DNA of 64,000 nt, from the NCBI RefSeq assembly GCF_020497125.1, contig NC_059079.1:7533053-7597052 (forward strand). Reading direction: 5' to 3'. Source of the stretch: Mauremys mutica (lineage: Eukaryota; Chordata; Testudines; Geoemydidae). The notes under the pieces are model-generated. The model ran no database searches. It saw nothing but the letters and a program-made list of their open reading frames with translations, and had not been told where the DNA came from. Position 1 is the first letter of the stretch, and each line of letters starts with the position of its first letter. A program made the position numbers and the translations under genes. Shown in pieces: positions 11,727 to 22,303 of this stretch.

Positions 11727-12997
11727 CAAAACAAATGAGGTAAATGTGATCTAGATGAAATTACTATAAGGTGGGTGCACAACTGGTTGAAAGACCATAC
11801 TCAAGGAATAGTTGTTAGAAGTTCAGTCAAACTGGGGGGATGTACCTAGTAGGATCCACAGGGGACAACCCTGGGTCCAGTGCTATTCAGTATTTTCATT
11901 AATGACTTGGATAATAGATTGAAGCGTATGCTTTTAAAATTTGTGGATGACACCAAACTGGAAGGCATTGCAAGAACCTCAGAGAACAGGATTAAAATTC
12001 AAAACAACCTTGACAAATTAGATAATTTGTATGAAACCAACAAAATGAAATTCAGTAAAGACAAGTGCACAAAGTACTTCAGTTAGGAAGGAAAAAGCAA
12101 ATGTACAATTACAAAATCGGGAACAACTGGCTAGGTGATAGTATTGCTGAAAAGGATCTGGGGGTTACAATGGACCACAGATTAAATATGACATCCAGAC
12201 AGATGTGATGTAGCTGCAAAAAAAAAAAACTAATAATATTCTGGGGTGTATTAACAAAGAGTGTTGTATGTAAGACACAGGAGATAATTCTCCCACTCTA
12301 CTCAGCACTAGGGAGACCTCAACTAGAATACTGTGTCCAATTCTGGGCATCGCACATTAGGAAAGATGTGGACAAACTGGAGAGAGTCCAGAGAAGAGCA
12401 ACGAAAATGATAAAAAGGTTAGAAAACCAGACCTATGAGGAAAGGTTAAAAACACTGGGCGTGTTTAGTCTTAGAAAAGAAGACTAGGGGGTGGGGGGGA
12501 ACCTTATAACAGTTGTCAAATATGGTAAGGGCTGTTGCGAACAGGATGGCGATCAATTGTTCTTCATATCCACTGAAGGTAGGACAAGAAATAATGTGCT
12601 TAATTTGCATAAAATCTAGTAAGCTCATTTGGGAGTAGAGAACCTTAGAGTTTTGTGGATGTCCAGTGACTCATGGGCTAAGCACTCCAGGGGGATGCTC
12701 CGAGGACTCAGGGGTTGGTGTGTGCCTCTTGCTAACCTGTACAGAGAGAGCGAGGCCTGGAAGGCCGTGCTTGTGTTGCCAGAGGCTGGTGGAGTCAGCA
12801 GCCAGAGGCAAGACTTCCTCATGCTGAGGGCAAGTGGTACCAAGGTGTTTAACAACCCTGTGTACTCCGGGAAGTGTCACAACAGGTCTGGACAAACACC
12901 TGTCAAAGATGATCTAGATTTATTTGATTCTGCCTGAGCTCAGAAGGCTGGACTAGATGACTCCTTGAGGTCCCTTCCAGCCCTACAGTTTTATGAT
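11727..12997 (+). mobile_element. CR1 LINE, 5'-truncated, nested in an older CR1
   Basis: The translation runs from WVHNWLKDH through LFSIFINDLDN to the reverse-transcriptase catalytic box FVDDTKLEG, in the open frame 11880-12086, and then breaks. Downstream are CR1 C-terminal blocks (GAGAGTCCAGAGAAGAGCAA, GAAAGGTTAAAAACACTGGG). The 3' end has GACTAGATGACTCCTTGAGG and a TTATGATTCT terminus. TCTTGAT flanks both sides (11720-11726 and 12998-13004), although part of the right copy resembles the CR1 tail. The part at about 12615-12885 is foreign to CR1. Confidence 0.85.
12615..12885. mobile_element. Unclassified insert inside the CR1 copy
   Basis: CR1 sequence stops near TTAATTTGCATAAAATCTAG and resumes at GTCTGGACAAACACCTGTCA. 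The roughly 270 bp between them is GC-richer and unlike any CR1 segment (GTGTGTGCCTCTTGCTAACC, GGACTCAGGGGTTGG). About 130 bp of expected CR1 sequence are missing at the site, so it is an insertion with deletion, or a replacement. The boundaries are approximate and the family is unknown. The 102-aa frame across it (12629-12937) is not recognisable. Confidence 0.5.
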
Positions 12998-13004
12998 TCT
13001 TGAT

Positions 13005-13470
13005 TTAAAGACTCCAAGTGATGGGGAATCCACCACGTACTACATAAAGTTGTTCCAAAGGTTAATTATCCTCATGGTAAAAAAAATATGCACCCTATTT
13101 CTAGTCTGAATATGTCTTCACTTTCCAGTCACTGGATTTCATTATACCCTTGTCTGCTAGATTCAAGAGCCCTCTACTATCAGAAAACTTTTCCACATGT
13201 AGGTACTTATAGACCATGATTAAATCACCTCTTACCCATCTCTTTGTTATATTAAATAGATTGAGGTTCTTTAGAGTCTCACTATAATGCAGGTTTTCTA
13301 ATCTTGAATCCTTCTGGTAGCTCTTTCTATTTGCCAACTTTTCTTTTTAAAGTGTGGGCACAGTACTCCAGCAGTGGCATCACAAATGCAGTATATACTG
13401 GTAACAGCACCTCACTAATTGTGCTCGATATTCCCCTGCTTATGCACCCAATGATTGCTTTTGCCCCACA
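13005..13470 (-). mobile_element. Older CR1-like LINE, proximal part
   Basis: Minus-strand translation gives CR1 C-terminal blocks: AIIGCISRGISSTISEVLLP and LLEYCAHT near 13345-13465, then ENLHYSETLKNLNLFNITKR and WVRGDLIMVYKYLH near 13190-13300. These are the degenerate equivalents of the intact blocks in the large CR1 at 22.8-25.6 kb. It is interrupted by stops and continues across the insertion to 11584-11726. Confidence 0.8.
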
Positions 13471-13473
13471 TAC

Positions 13474-13615
13474 CCATTTTGCAGATGGAGAACTGAGGCC
13501 CAGAGAGATTAAGTAACTTGCACATGACCACACGGGAAGCTTATGGCAGTAGTAGAAACAGAACCAAGGCCATGACTCCGATGCCTTAATTACGAGATCA
13601 TTCTTCCTTTCAAAT
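13474..13615 (-). mobile_element. MIR/CORE-SINE
   Basis: The plus strand has TTTTGCAGATGGAGAACTGA, GGCCCAGAGAGATTAAGTAA and TTGCACATGACCACACGGG. This is the complement of the MIR core and head. Confidence 0.8.
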
Positions 13616-14499
13616 ATGTAAATGCTAAAATTAGGAGGCTGAACTCCTTGGCGATTTACCATGAGAAGACCAAAGCCCCTGGTTAATGTAGGCCAGTGTC
13701 CTGCTTCCAGAAGCGATCTGCAGCTACAAATGAAGGTGAAACAATTTGCTCCTGACCAATTGTTGAAATGTTCCATCAGGGAAGAGAAACCTTTCCCAAC
13801 TCTGCCATTCCCTTTTCTTGCCACCAGCCCTGCTGCTCCTCCACCATTGTGAACGTCACTTTCATTCCAACAAAGGCAAATAAGGGCCTGCTCTGTTTTC
13901 TTTCTTTTTTATGTTTTATGAAGTGTGTTGGACATGCTCTGGACCCACATTTTTCAGCTGCCACCTTTGGAAACCAAGCGAGCTCAGTATTAAACTGAAA
14001 TAAAAAAAAATGCACTCGTAAATTATAATCCGTTTAATGAACCAAAATATGGCCAGTAGTTGGGAAGACGCTGCCTCTGTGGATTGGTGGTGGCGACAAG
14101 TCTGACAGGCAGGACAAGGGGTGAGTGATGCCCATGGAGACCAGGGCTCCTTGAAAGTTTAATGACTGGAGTAAAGTCAAACAAGGGGCTGGAGTGACTT
14201 GAATTATGGTGTCACAAATACGTGCTAACCTGAGGTGGAAAAGTAGGGTGATGATCTGGCTTAATTTCCCCAACCCTGAAGTTGGCCCCAGCTTTCTATT
14301 TCTGTGCCCAGTGAGAAGCCATGATCTCTGGCCTCACCCATCAGTCTGACGTAGCTCTTCTTCTAGCCCTGCGGTATTTTAGCACAGCTGATATCTCCAT
14401 TCTCTGGCTAGAGTGTGTGATGATGAGTCCCCGTCTGTGCCTGATCCACCAAGGATATACGTCTGTTCCAGCCCCTGCCTACAGCGGATCAATCTAGAT
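13616..14499. other. Unassigned stretch
   Basis: No gene or repeat family was recognised over about 0.9 kb. Confidence 0.35.
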
Positions 14500-14838
14500 C
14501 AGTGGTGGGCAACCTACGGCCCATCAGGGTAATCCACTGGCGGCCGTGAGACAGTTTGTTTACACTGCCTGTCCGCAGGCACAACCACTCGCAGCTCCCA
14601 GTGGCCACGGTTTGCCATTTCCAGCCAATAGGAGCCACGGGAAGCGGCGGCCAGCATGTCCCTCTGGCCTGCACCACTTCCGGCGGCTCCCATTGGCCAG
14701 GAATGGTGAACCACAGCTATGGGGAGCTGTGGGCGGCCGTGCCTGCGGACGATCAGTGTAAACAAACTGTCTCGCAGACCTCCAGTGAATTATTGTAACA
14801 AGCTGTGTGGAGCCCATGGGCCAGAGATTGCCCACCTG
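14500..14838. mobile_element. Non-autonomous hAT-like element, GC-rich
   Basis: It begins CAGTGGTGGGCAACCTA and ends ATTGCCCACCTG, inverted ends of the hAT type (CAG...CTG). The interior is a large imperfect palindrome: GTTTGTTTACACTGCC near 14557 is mirrored by GTGTAAACAAACTGTC near 14756, and CCATTGGCC-type boxes sit near the centre. Overlapping open frames on both strands are by-products of the palindrome. The flanking octamers ATCTAGAT and TGTGCTAG differ, so no clean target duplication is seen. Confidence 0.75.
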
Positions 14839-15063
14839 TGTGCTAGACTCACGCTTTTAGCTCTCAAAGCCCCCAGTTCAATCCCCAGCATGACCAAGAT
14901 GGCCATCATCAAAATTAATGCACAGGATTTCCAGAACCAGCTCACTCCATTGGTCCCTCAAGTATTCTGCCTCAGTCAGTGAGCCGTAATCCATGCATCC
15001 CAGGAAGGAAAATAAAACCCTATAAATGAATGTGGGCAATTGTGCAAGGCTGTATGTGAGTAG

Positions 15064-16032
15064 CAGGGGCGGCAGGTTTGTAAAATATTTGGTGGTGCCC
15101 AGAACACCTGCCTGGGAACCCCCCAACACACCTGCCCCCCAACACACCTGCCTTGGAAGCCGATATATATTTTTTAAAATAATGTAAAAATGTGAGGGCT
15201 CTGGAGTGGGGCTGGGGGTGAGGGGTTTGGGGTGTGGGAGGGGCTCGAGCAGAGGGTTGAGGGCGGGGGTGAGGGCTCTGGGGTGGGGCTGGGGGTGAGG
15301 GGTTCATGTTGCAGGAGGGGGCTCAGGGCCAGGGCAGAGGGTTGAGGTGTGGGGGGGTGAGGGCTCTGCCTGGGGGTGCAGGCTCTGGGGTGGGGCAGGG
15401 CCGGGGATGAGGAGTTTGGAGTGCAGGCACCCCCCAGCCTTCTACCACCAGCAGCAGCGAGCTCCAGGGGAGGGGTCCATTCCCCCCCCCCAGCAGCACA
15501 CTCATCTCGCACCAATGTCACTGCATGTGCTCCTAGGCCCCCTCTCAGGTTCAGGAAGCCCCCTCCCCTCCCCTCTGGTGGGTGCCGGGGAAGGGGAGGC
15601 TGCCATCACGTGTGCGCCTCCTCCCCTGCTGCTGCCCCTCACGATAGCCTCACTGAGGGTGGGGGATGGGGCCGCCCTTTGCCCAGCGTGGGGCAGGAGC
15701 GGTGACTGCTGGCAGGGGGGCCCCCTGTGCTGGTGGAGGGTCCTGCTGGAAAAGGGAAGGGTCCGTCCGTCCAAGGCGGAAGGGCAGGGGCAGTGTCAGC
15801 CTGCCCCGGCACTAGTGGTGGTGGGGGGGGCGGTGCGCTAGGACCCTGTGGCGGCAGTTGATGCCCTGAGCCGGCAGAGCAGAGTGCAGCTGCGGGGGGC
15901 CCCAGGCCAGGCAGGGATGCTCATGGGTAGCAGGCGGGGCCGGGGGAAGAGACCCAGCCGGGAACATTGGTGGAGCCGGGCCCCCAGCCCCTTTATAATT
16001 CTGGAGCATGGGCATATAACTCGCTGCCCCTG
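15064..16032. mobile_element. Non-autonomous hAT element with 8-bp target duplication
   Basis: It begins CAGGGGCGGCAGGTTT and ends CTCGCTGCCCCTG. GTGAGTAG is repeated exactly at 15056-15063 and 16033-16040, an 8-bp target-site duplication diagnostic of hAT. The interior is very GC-rich with an internal minisatellite (15193-15430). It contains no transposase. Long open frames on both strands (for example 15347-15841) are proline- and glycine-rich and reflect base composition. At 969 bp it is long for a MITE of this kind. Confidence 0.88.
15193..15430. repeat. Minisatellite inside the hAT element
   Basis: About 2.8 units begin GAGGGCTCTGG at 15193, 15271 and 15359, giving periods of 78 and 88 bp. 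Units share GGGGCTGGGGGTGAGGGGTT and a CAGAGGGTTGAGG segment. The third unit is rearranged. Strongly G-rich on the plus strand. Confidence 0.8.
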
Positions 16033-16232
16033 GTGAGTAGGGGGAATTTCTCCTGACTTACTTGTTTAGCTGACCCATGTAAGCAGGAGAGTTGATAAAA
16101 TGAATGAACCCACATAGTAGCTATTGCAAAGATCTTAGTATCAAGCATATTAATCCATGGTCCCTGTGAGGGGGCTCCCAGGGACATTAGTGGGAACTGA
16201 ATGCAGAGATCACGGGCAAAATTTCATCCTTA

Positions 16233-16500
16233 GGGTGGGGCTACACTAAAAAGTTAACTAAGTCAACTTAACTAAGTCTCTCAGGCCTGTGAAAAATGTT
16301 ACACCCCGTGTGAGATAGTGAAGCCAACCTAAGCCCTAGTGTAGACTTCACTACGTCAAAAGAAGAATTCTTCCATCAACCTAATTACCGCCTCTAGGAG
16401 CGGTGGATTTACGACAGTGATGGAAAAACCTCTTCTGTCGCTGTAGTAACTGTCAATGCTACTGCGCCGCAGCTGGAGTGTTTCTAGTGTTGATGTACCC
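16233..16500. mobile_element. Harbinger-like MITE
   Basis: Inverted ends GGGTGGGGCTACACTA and, on the other strand, GGGTACATCAACACTA, flanked by TTA at 16230-16232 and 16501-16503. A 3-bp TWA duplication is typical of PIF/Harbinger. It has no coding capacity. The ends resemble those of the elements at 22304 and 45834. Confidence 0.75.
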
Positions 16501-16503
16501 TTA

Positions 16504-17225
16504 GTTGTTGGCTTTTTGGTGGTGGTAGTGGGTTTTTTTAGCCCCTGTGCTATAAATGCATGTTGTGTGTGATCCTACAGTCTGCCCTGTATGCCTCATG
16601 CTTCTGCAGGCAGCATTTAGACCCTTAAGGGTTTCAGGAGACTGAGGAGGGAAGGTTGAATAATGCACCTGTGTTTCACATCCAAAAGTGTGAGCTGGCA
16701 AGGAGCCAAGCCACAAGTCAAATTAATTTGATAGTCCCGTTTCTGCTTCTGGTTTAAGCAGCCCTTGCTCTGTCCCATGGCACATAGTCTAAGAAGGACA
16801 CAGAGCATAGACTGCCTGGGACACCCCAACGTAGCCGTTTGCAGGTTTATTTGGGTAGAGGAGCATGAAAAGTGGCTGTTCATGTGCCCTGCCTTGTGGA
16901 AAAATAAGGGAGAGTCATCACCTCTTCCGTGAGACGGATCCCTCCAGTTATCTGCCGGCCTGAGCAAGAACAATGAACTCCTTGGCCATATTCCTCCCTG
17001 GTGTCAGCCTGATGGCTTCAGTGGGGATGAATGGGGGCCTTGACAGTCACAGAAACATGCTGCCATCAGCTTGCGTATGGCAGCCTGGCCGTGCTGGAGT
17101 GCAAATCAACTCAGGCTCAGTTCCGGAGCCCCAGCTTGTGAATGGATGCGCAAGCGAGCCTTGTTATTAGGAATTGGTCACGCTTAGTGTGGGGAAGTTT
17201 AAATAGTGGGGCCAGGCAAAGAGCC
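16504..17225. other. Unassigned stretch
   Basis: No gene or repeat was recognised. Confidence 0.35.
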
Positions 17226-17455
17226 CCCTGTCAGGATGGTGTAGTGGACGGATCCCTGGACTGGGCCTCGAATCTCTGTTCAGTTCACTGCTCATCCACA
17301 GGCTTCCTGTGTGACCTAGGTATCAGTGCCCCTTTGATAAAACAGGGGTGACGTTTCCCTATTGCAACGGGGGGCCGTGAGGCTAAAACGCATCAGTGTT
17401 TGTGAGCTGCTGAGATGCTACAGTGATGAAGGAGGGTGAAATAAGCACCCAGATA
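17226..17455 (+). mobile_element. MIR/CORE-SINE
   Basis: GGATGGTGTAGTGGACGGAT, CCTGTGTGACCTAGGTATCA and a tail with GTTTGTGAGCTGCTGAGATG. Diverged, near full length. Confidence 0.65.
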
Positions 17456-18600
17456 GACAGCCCTGGCCTGCTGCATGCACTCACAGGCTAGGGGAGACCT
17501 TTCTATGGATGTGCTTTGTTAAAATAGTGTCAGCATCTCCCTGCTCAGCTCTGATTACAATTTCCTGCTAACCGGTGTTGTTTATTGACAGGGCCAGCAG
17601 CTGTCACTAGATGTATCCCTAACTCTTCCTTACTCCATCACATGTACAAACCATTGGATGTGACCGTTACAGAGACAAGCAGATTGTTCAAAGTGGGCCT
17701 CAAGATTTTAGGGCATGGGATTTCATTGCCCTTTGACCTCCCCAGCTCAATATGCAACGTGGATGCTGGGGAAAACTCAGCCACACGCAAAGGAACGAGG
17801 CCGGTTATTTATGTGCGTGGGAAATTTGCTGCCTGCTCACTGTGTTTGCAGCCTCCGTGACACTCCACGAAGGGAGGGGTATTTCCCTTTGCTGGCCTGT
17901 TTGGAAAGCGAATAAAGAGACGCAAACGGCAGCAGTTACCAGATTGCTTCAGCAGACAGCGAGTCCCAGACGAGCCGTTCTGAAGGGGAAGGGAGCTCGC
18001 ACTCATATGAACAAACAGCCAAGGTTGTTCCCACAGTTGGAGAGACAGATGAAAAAGACAGACTTTTCCCCAGCCTCCTGTCCGCCCACCCTCCCCCACC
18101 ATAACAGCCTGAACCCGAATCTCCATGCGTCTGCGATGAATACGGCGTTTACAATGCGAGGAGGCAAAATGCTGCCCTGCGTTTTCTAGGCAGCCTTTAA
18201 GTAATTGCCTTAGTGCTCTTGTACATATTGGCCCACGGGCATCCTTAACAGCACAGGAAGCCCTGAGGAAGCAGGGAACGCCACCTAGGAAGGCACTGAG
18301 GTCATAATTTGTACAGAGCTTTTTCACATTCTTTCCCACCTGCCACAGATCAAAGGCCCCAGGGGCAAATCGACTGTTTTTTTTTCTTTTGCCTTTTACA
18401 GCCATACACCAAAGGCTGTGCAGCTCCAGTGAAAACTGAGGCTCTATTAATAATTGACTTGTATCAGTAAACGCAACAGGGCAGCAGAGTCAAGGGAACA
18501 GAAAGAGGGCTTGAAAGACAGGCAAAGAAAGCATGGAGGGGTCAGCAGCATTGTCAGTGCTTATGATTTTCTAGCAGCTCTCAAGATATTTCATGTTTCA
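17456..18600. other. Single-copy stretch with candidate regulatory DNA
   Basis: No mobile element was recognised. The minus strand holds the longest open frame outside mobile DNA (198 codons, 17809-18405), with no recognisable domain. The sequence includes TCF/LEF-type ATCAAAGG at 18349-18356 and a T-rich run at 18377. It could be conserved noncoding DNA or a lineage-specific exon; the first is more likely. Confidence 0.3.
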
Positions 18601-18601
18601 C

Positions 18602-18866
18602 GTTAAGCCCCAGGTCCTGGAGAGAAATGATGAAATGGGAATCTCAGCTCTCATTTAAAAATAAAATGTTTCTGGCCCTGATGGTTGCAGAGGAGAGCTT
18701 GAAACTGTGCCCTGAGTGCCGCCTAAAGGCTCAAAACCAAGAAGGCAAAGAAAAAGAACCCTAAATGCATTTTTCCCCAAAGAAATCTCATGATTTTTAA
18801 GTCAATCTCGTGATTTTTCAGGGCTTGACTCATGATTTAGTAATGTTTGGAGTTGGCAACACTGGG
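18602..18866 (+). repeat. Unclassified interspersed repeat, copy 1
   Basis: Aligns by eye with 52557-52790: TCTGGCCCTGATGGTTG and TCTAGCCCTTGTGGTTG, the AGCTTGAAA/AGCTTAAAA step, CTAAAGGC, and AGAAGGCAAAGAAAAAGA and AGAAGGCAAATAAAAAGA. It ends AATCTCATGATTTTT...GGAGTTGGCAACAC. The same terminus ends the copies at 50152 and 55432. No inverted ends, coding region or tRNA head were seen, so the class is unknown. Confidence 0.65.
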
Positions 18867-19130
18867 ACAGTGTCCAGTTGATTTAGTTACAGAAGGGGGA
18901 TTTTCACATTGCTGTGAAAATACGTCTTAATTTTACTCCTAAATACAAAGGAAAAGTGTTGTTGGACTTGAATGTGGCAGCAGGGCTGTAATGTAGGAGG
19001 AGGAGGACGTGAAACTGACTTGAAACAAATGAGAAACTGACCAATCCAGTCTTATTGTCCATGGTCAGTGTAACACAAACAGTAAAACAAACACGATCAG
19101 GGAAAAGTAAATTAGAATTTAATCATTCTA

Positions 19131-19147
19131 TCTGTGTGTGTGTGTGT
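19131..19147. repeat. (TG)n microsatellite
   Basis: Eight TG repeats ending GTGTGTGTT. Confidence 0.9.
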
Positions 19148-19164
19148 TATTAGTAACATAGATA

Positions 19165-19262
19165 CTATATTATTAGAGATTATTTCTAATCTATAATACC
19201 ACCTAGCTGTTGTATAGCACAGTTCACGAATAGATCTGAAAGCACTTTACAATGAGGTCATA
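19165..19262 (-). mobile_element. MIR-type SINE tail fragment
   Basis: ACCTAGCTGTTGTATAGCAC then GAATAGATCTGAAAGCACTT. This is the complement of the tail CTTTGAGATCTACTGATGAA seen at 35530. Confidence 0.6.
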
Positions 19263-19340
19263 TCCTCAGCTGGTGTAGACTGGCATAACTCTATTGACTT
19301 CAGTGAACCTACACTGATTTACAGCAGCTGAGGATCTGGG
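19263..19340. repeat. Short palindromic MITE-like element
   Basis: ATCCTCAGCTGGTGTAGACT is mirrored by TTTACAGCAGCTGAGGAT around a core with ATTGACTTCAGTG. Same core as the unit at 11012, different ends. Confidence 0.65.
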
Positions 19341-20504
19341 CCCTGCATTTTCTCTCCCTAGTGCTCCTTTACATTAGATTGCAAATGCTGAAAACATTCA
19401 TTACACAAGGTCAGCTGTGCTAGCTATACATTTGTATCCAGCTGTGATAAGCTTCACTCCCTGAAGACTAGTTTAGGATTGTTGCTAAATACAATACTTT
19501 CACTGAGAGAGGGCAAGGCAGAGAGAAAAGGAAGTTATGGTTTTCTAGATTTCTGAAAAATTAATATTAGGCATTAATTTAATCAATGCAAGGTTTGCTA
19601 GCTCTCCCTACTGGCTAGAAGGTGAACTACACTAACCTGAGTCCCAGGGTCATTAAAGCACGAATTAAAAACCTGTTTCATGAGAAAGTGTTATAAAAAT
19701 AATAGAAGAAACCTAAAGTAAATCGCCATCCAACCATTTTCTAGCTGCAAAACCATGCCAGCAGAAGCAGACCTTATGTCCAAAACTGTGGGAACTAATA
19801 ACATCTTGCTGTATATTAGCTCATGTTGTCGACAACTGAATGACATGAAATGTCAGCCACAAGACTGATTCTACTGTGGGAGTTTTGTCTATCTAAAGAT
19901 TAAGGATTCAGCACATCATAAACTCCATTACTAGATCATGAGAATCTTATTCAGACACACGGGAAAGGAGCATAAATCCACTGGCTTTGAGGAAGTTGTT
20001 GGTCACTGAATTTTGATGCTCTGATGGAGAAAAACAATTAAAATGTATAAAGAAGTTTGTTTTAGGTTTACCTAGTTAATTTTCATTTGGATCATAAGCA
20101 GGGGTAAAGAGTATGGATCTTTACATTGCAAATGGCATTATTCAGTTCCATCTTCAATATTACAGTCATTTCAAGATCAGATTTTCTAAGATGACTTTTT
20201 TTTTCAGAGTTGGGGTGGGTTCTCTAACCATCCTCCCTGCAAGCTCAGTCTGGGATTTCAAAGTTAGGCTGGGATCTTTCCTGCTCCTGTATTGCCACTA
20301 GGAATTAGGGCTGGAATTCTCAAAAGAGCGGAAGGGAGTTGGGTGCCATTATCTCTTTGAAAATCAGTGCTCCTGTGGAAATCCCAGCTAAAGATTGTAC
20401 CGGTCCAGTTCTGCTCTTTCATACCCACACAACCCCATGGTCTCTGCTGCTGTAACGGAGCAACCAATTCTGTGGCCGGCTGAGTCATCGGACTAGAATC
20501 CACC
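19341..20504. other. Unassigned AT-rich stretch
   Basis: No gene or confident repeat over about 1.1 kb. A weak palindrome-like segment at 20318-20390 (CTCAAAAGAGCGGAAGGG) may be a degraded member of the small hairpin families. Confidence 0.35.
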
Positions 20505-21276
20505 TGTAACGCGGTTGCACTCACCTCTCGCAAGCGCCCCCTGGCTGAGCGCGTGTGTCTGCACTCTCTGTTGTGGTGGGTCCAGTTTGTCCCTTCTCCA
20601 GACCAGCACAGTGCCCCATGGCTCCTTCCCTGGAGGCAGCGTCTTTGCCCTCGCAGGGCCTTTCTGGCCCCAGCTCTTGAGCTGGGCCACTGCAGTTCAG
20701 TTCCCTCCTCTGGAGTGCCTCCAAGTCCAAGCCACTTCCCTGCTGTGGCTAATGGGGGGCTGGGCGGGGACCCAGGCCCACCCACTACTCTGGGTCCCAG
20801 CCCAGGGCCCCTGTAGATAGCAGCTGTCGCTCTGTCCCTTAATCTAAGTCATGCTGCCGCTCTAATTCCCTGGCCTCTTCCCCGCAGCCCTGGGCTATCT
20901 TCACAAGGTCCCTTCCAGTCCTGTGATTCTAAGATTCACTCTTAACTCAGGGCCTTGTCCTGATGGAATCCCCACAACCAGCTCAGGGCTCCTTCTTGCT
21001 CTCCCCGACTTCTGCAAGCACTGCCTCGTCCGAGGTCCTGCAGCTCCCTCAGCCAGACACACACCATCCACACTCCTCCAGCCCTAGCAAGGAACTGAAC
21101 TCATTCTGGCCCTGCAGCTCTTCTTATACTGACCTGCTGGGCCCTGATTGGCTGCTTCCCACACAGCCACTCTAGGCAGCTTGAAGGGCCTGTCTACTGC
21201 CCTCTTCTGGGGTGGAGTGTGGCAGGGCCACAAGGCCTCTAGCAGGGGGCCTCAGGGCTTAGTCCACCCTGTCACA
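20505..21276 (-). mobile_element. Solo LTR of an LTR retroelement
   Basis: On the minus strand it runs from TGTGACAGGGTGGACTAAG to GAGTGCAACCGCGTTACA, that is TG...CA ends. The U3 promoter has CCAATCAGGG (21142-21151) and, 13 bp further, TATAAGAA (21121-21128). The same promoter layout and a similar 3' end (GGTGAGTG...) occur in the plus-strand element at 50.3-51.0 kb. Flanks CCACC and CCAGC match at four of five positions, which is weak support for a 5-bp duplication. No internal coding region is present. The family (Ty3/gypsy or endogenous retrovirus) was not determined. Confidence 0.65.
21121..21151 (-). promoter_or_regulatory. LTR core promoter (CCAAT and TATA boxes)
   Basis: On the minus strand CCAATCAGGG precedes TATAAGAA by 13 bp. 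It is shared almost letter for letter with the promoter at 50448-50478, so it is a family feature. Confidence 0.65.
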
Positions 21277-21454
21277 CCAGCTCACTGTCCCAAAGTTATT
21301 TTGACTCTGCAGAGCAAACAGCAGTGAAAAGTAGTAAAAACGTGTTCTGTCACTAAGTTAAATAGATGACAATGAACACACACAAGGGGCAGCTCTCTAG
21401 AGTAACAAGAGGCCATTTTCACATAGTCACTTTTCAACCACACTTGAAGGTTGT

Positions 21455-21552
21455 GGTTTTTCGAAAGCACTTAATATTTGCCTAACTCTGTTCCCACTGA
21501 AGTCAATGTTATAGAGCTTGGCCAACCCTAAGTGCTCTTGAAAATCCCACAC
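21455..21552. repeat. Short palindromic MITE-like element
   Basis: TTTTTCGAAAGCACTTA on the left is mirrored by AAGTGCTCTTGAAAATCCC on the right, with CCCACTGAAGTCAATG in the centre. Related in layout to the units at 11012 and 19263. Confidence 0.6.
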
Positions 21553-22300
21553 CAAATATTTAGGAGGTGTTGCATTGTCATATTGATTCCCCAACCACCG
21601 AATTGGATGGATTTTCATTCCCTTTTTCTGTGAACAATTTGATCCTGCCATTTTGCTCATGCGAAATGAATTGGGGTCGCAAATCTGAGCATTAGCGCCT
21701 CTGAGTACATGGTTTGCACCAGTAGTTGGGCATCTAAACATGCAAGTCCCTATCTTTGAGTTCATGGTTCATATTCTCTGTGGAAATTGGATTGAAGTTT
21801 GTAGATATGCAGTCTCAATACAAAGACTTTCCATCCAGGAATCACTTCCTATGCAAATCAACCGCCAACAGCAAGTGATCAAAGCAAAGTGGGTGAAAAT
21901 CACCTGTATTAAGAGGGCCAGAGAAAGGCCTTTACACCCACTATTCTGAGGGCTTTGACAGGACTAAAATAATACATATGCTTTGTGTCAGCCTTATGAA
22001 GAGGGGTGAATTTTACCCTGAAATCCTATTGTTGAAAGAAATCCCTCTAGGGGTTTGTAAGGAGAAAAGCTGAGGCTGGACTTTGTAGCTATGCAGTAGA
22101 GATGCTGTGATGTCTTAAAAAGAGAGGTCACTTCTTTAATATATACGCAAGTACTACAGTGATGGATGGGATGTCATATACACTGAGCTGGGCAGGTAGA
22201 TGGGATTGACTCGGTAGGTCACTGGCACCTCTCAAAAATGCTTTAAGACCATGTTGATAGGAAGTGAAAATCCCTTCTGAAAGCAGCTTCCTACAAACAC
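21553..22300. other. Unassigned stretch
   Basis: No gene or repeat was recognised. Confidence 0.35.
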
Positions 22301-22303
22301 TCA

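Noticed and set aside
15193..15430. Tandem array considered as CRISPR or satellite
   Set aside because: Units are variable, G-rich and few, without spacers. It is a minisatellite within a mobile element.
15347..15841. 164-codon open frame and several overlapping frames on both strands
   Set aside because: They lie within the GC-rich hAT element. Proline, glycine and serine runs reflect base composition, and similar frames exist on the other strand.
20264..20785. 173-codon open frame on the minus strand
   Set aside because: It overlaps the solo LTR, has no domain, and the plus strand is also open there.
20899..20935. Short CR1-tail-like string in the solo LTR
   Set aside because: GGTCCCTTCCAGTCC and GTGATTCTAAGATTC match the CR1 end, but the piece is too short and sits in the LTR, so it may be part of the LTR consensus.
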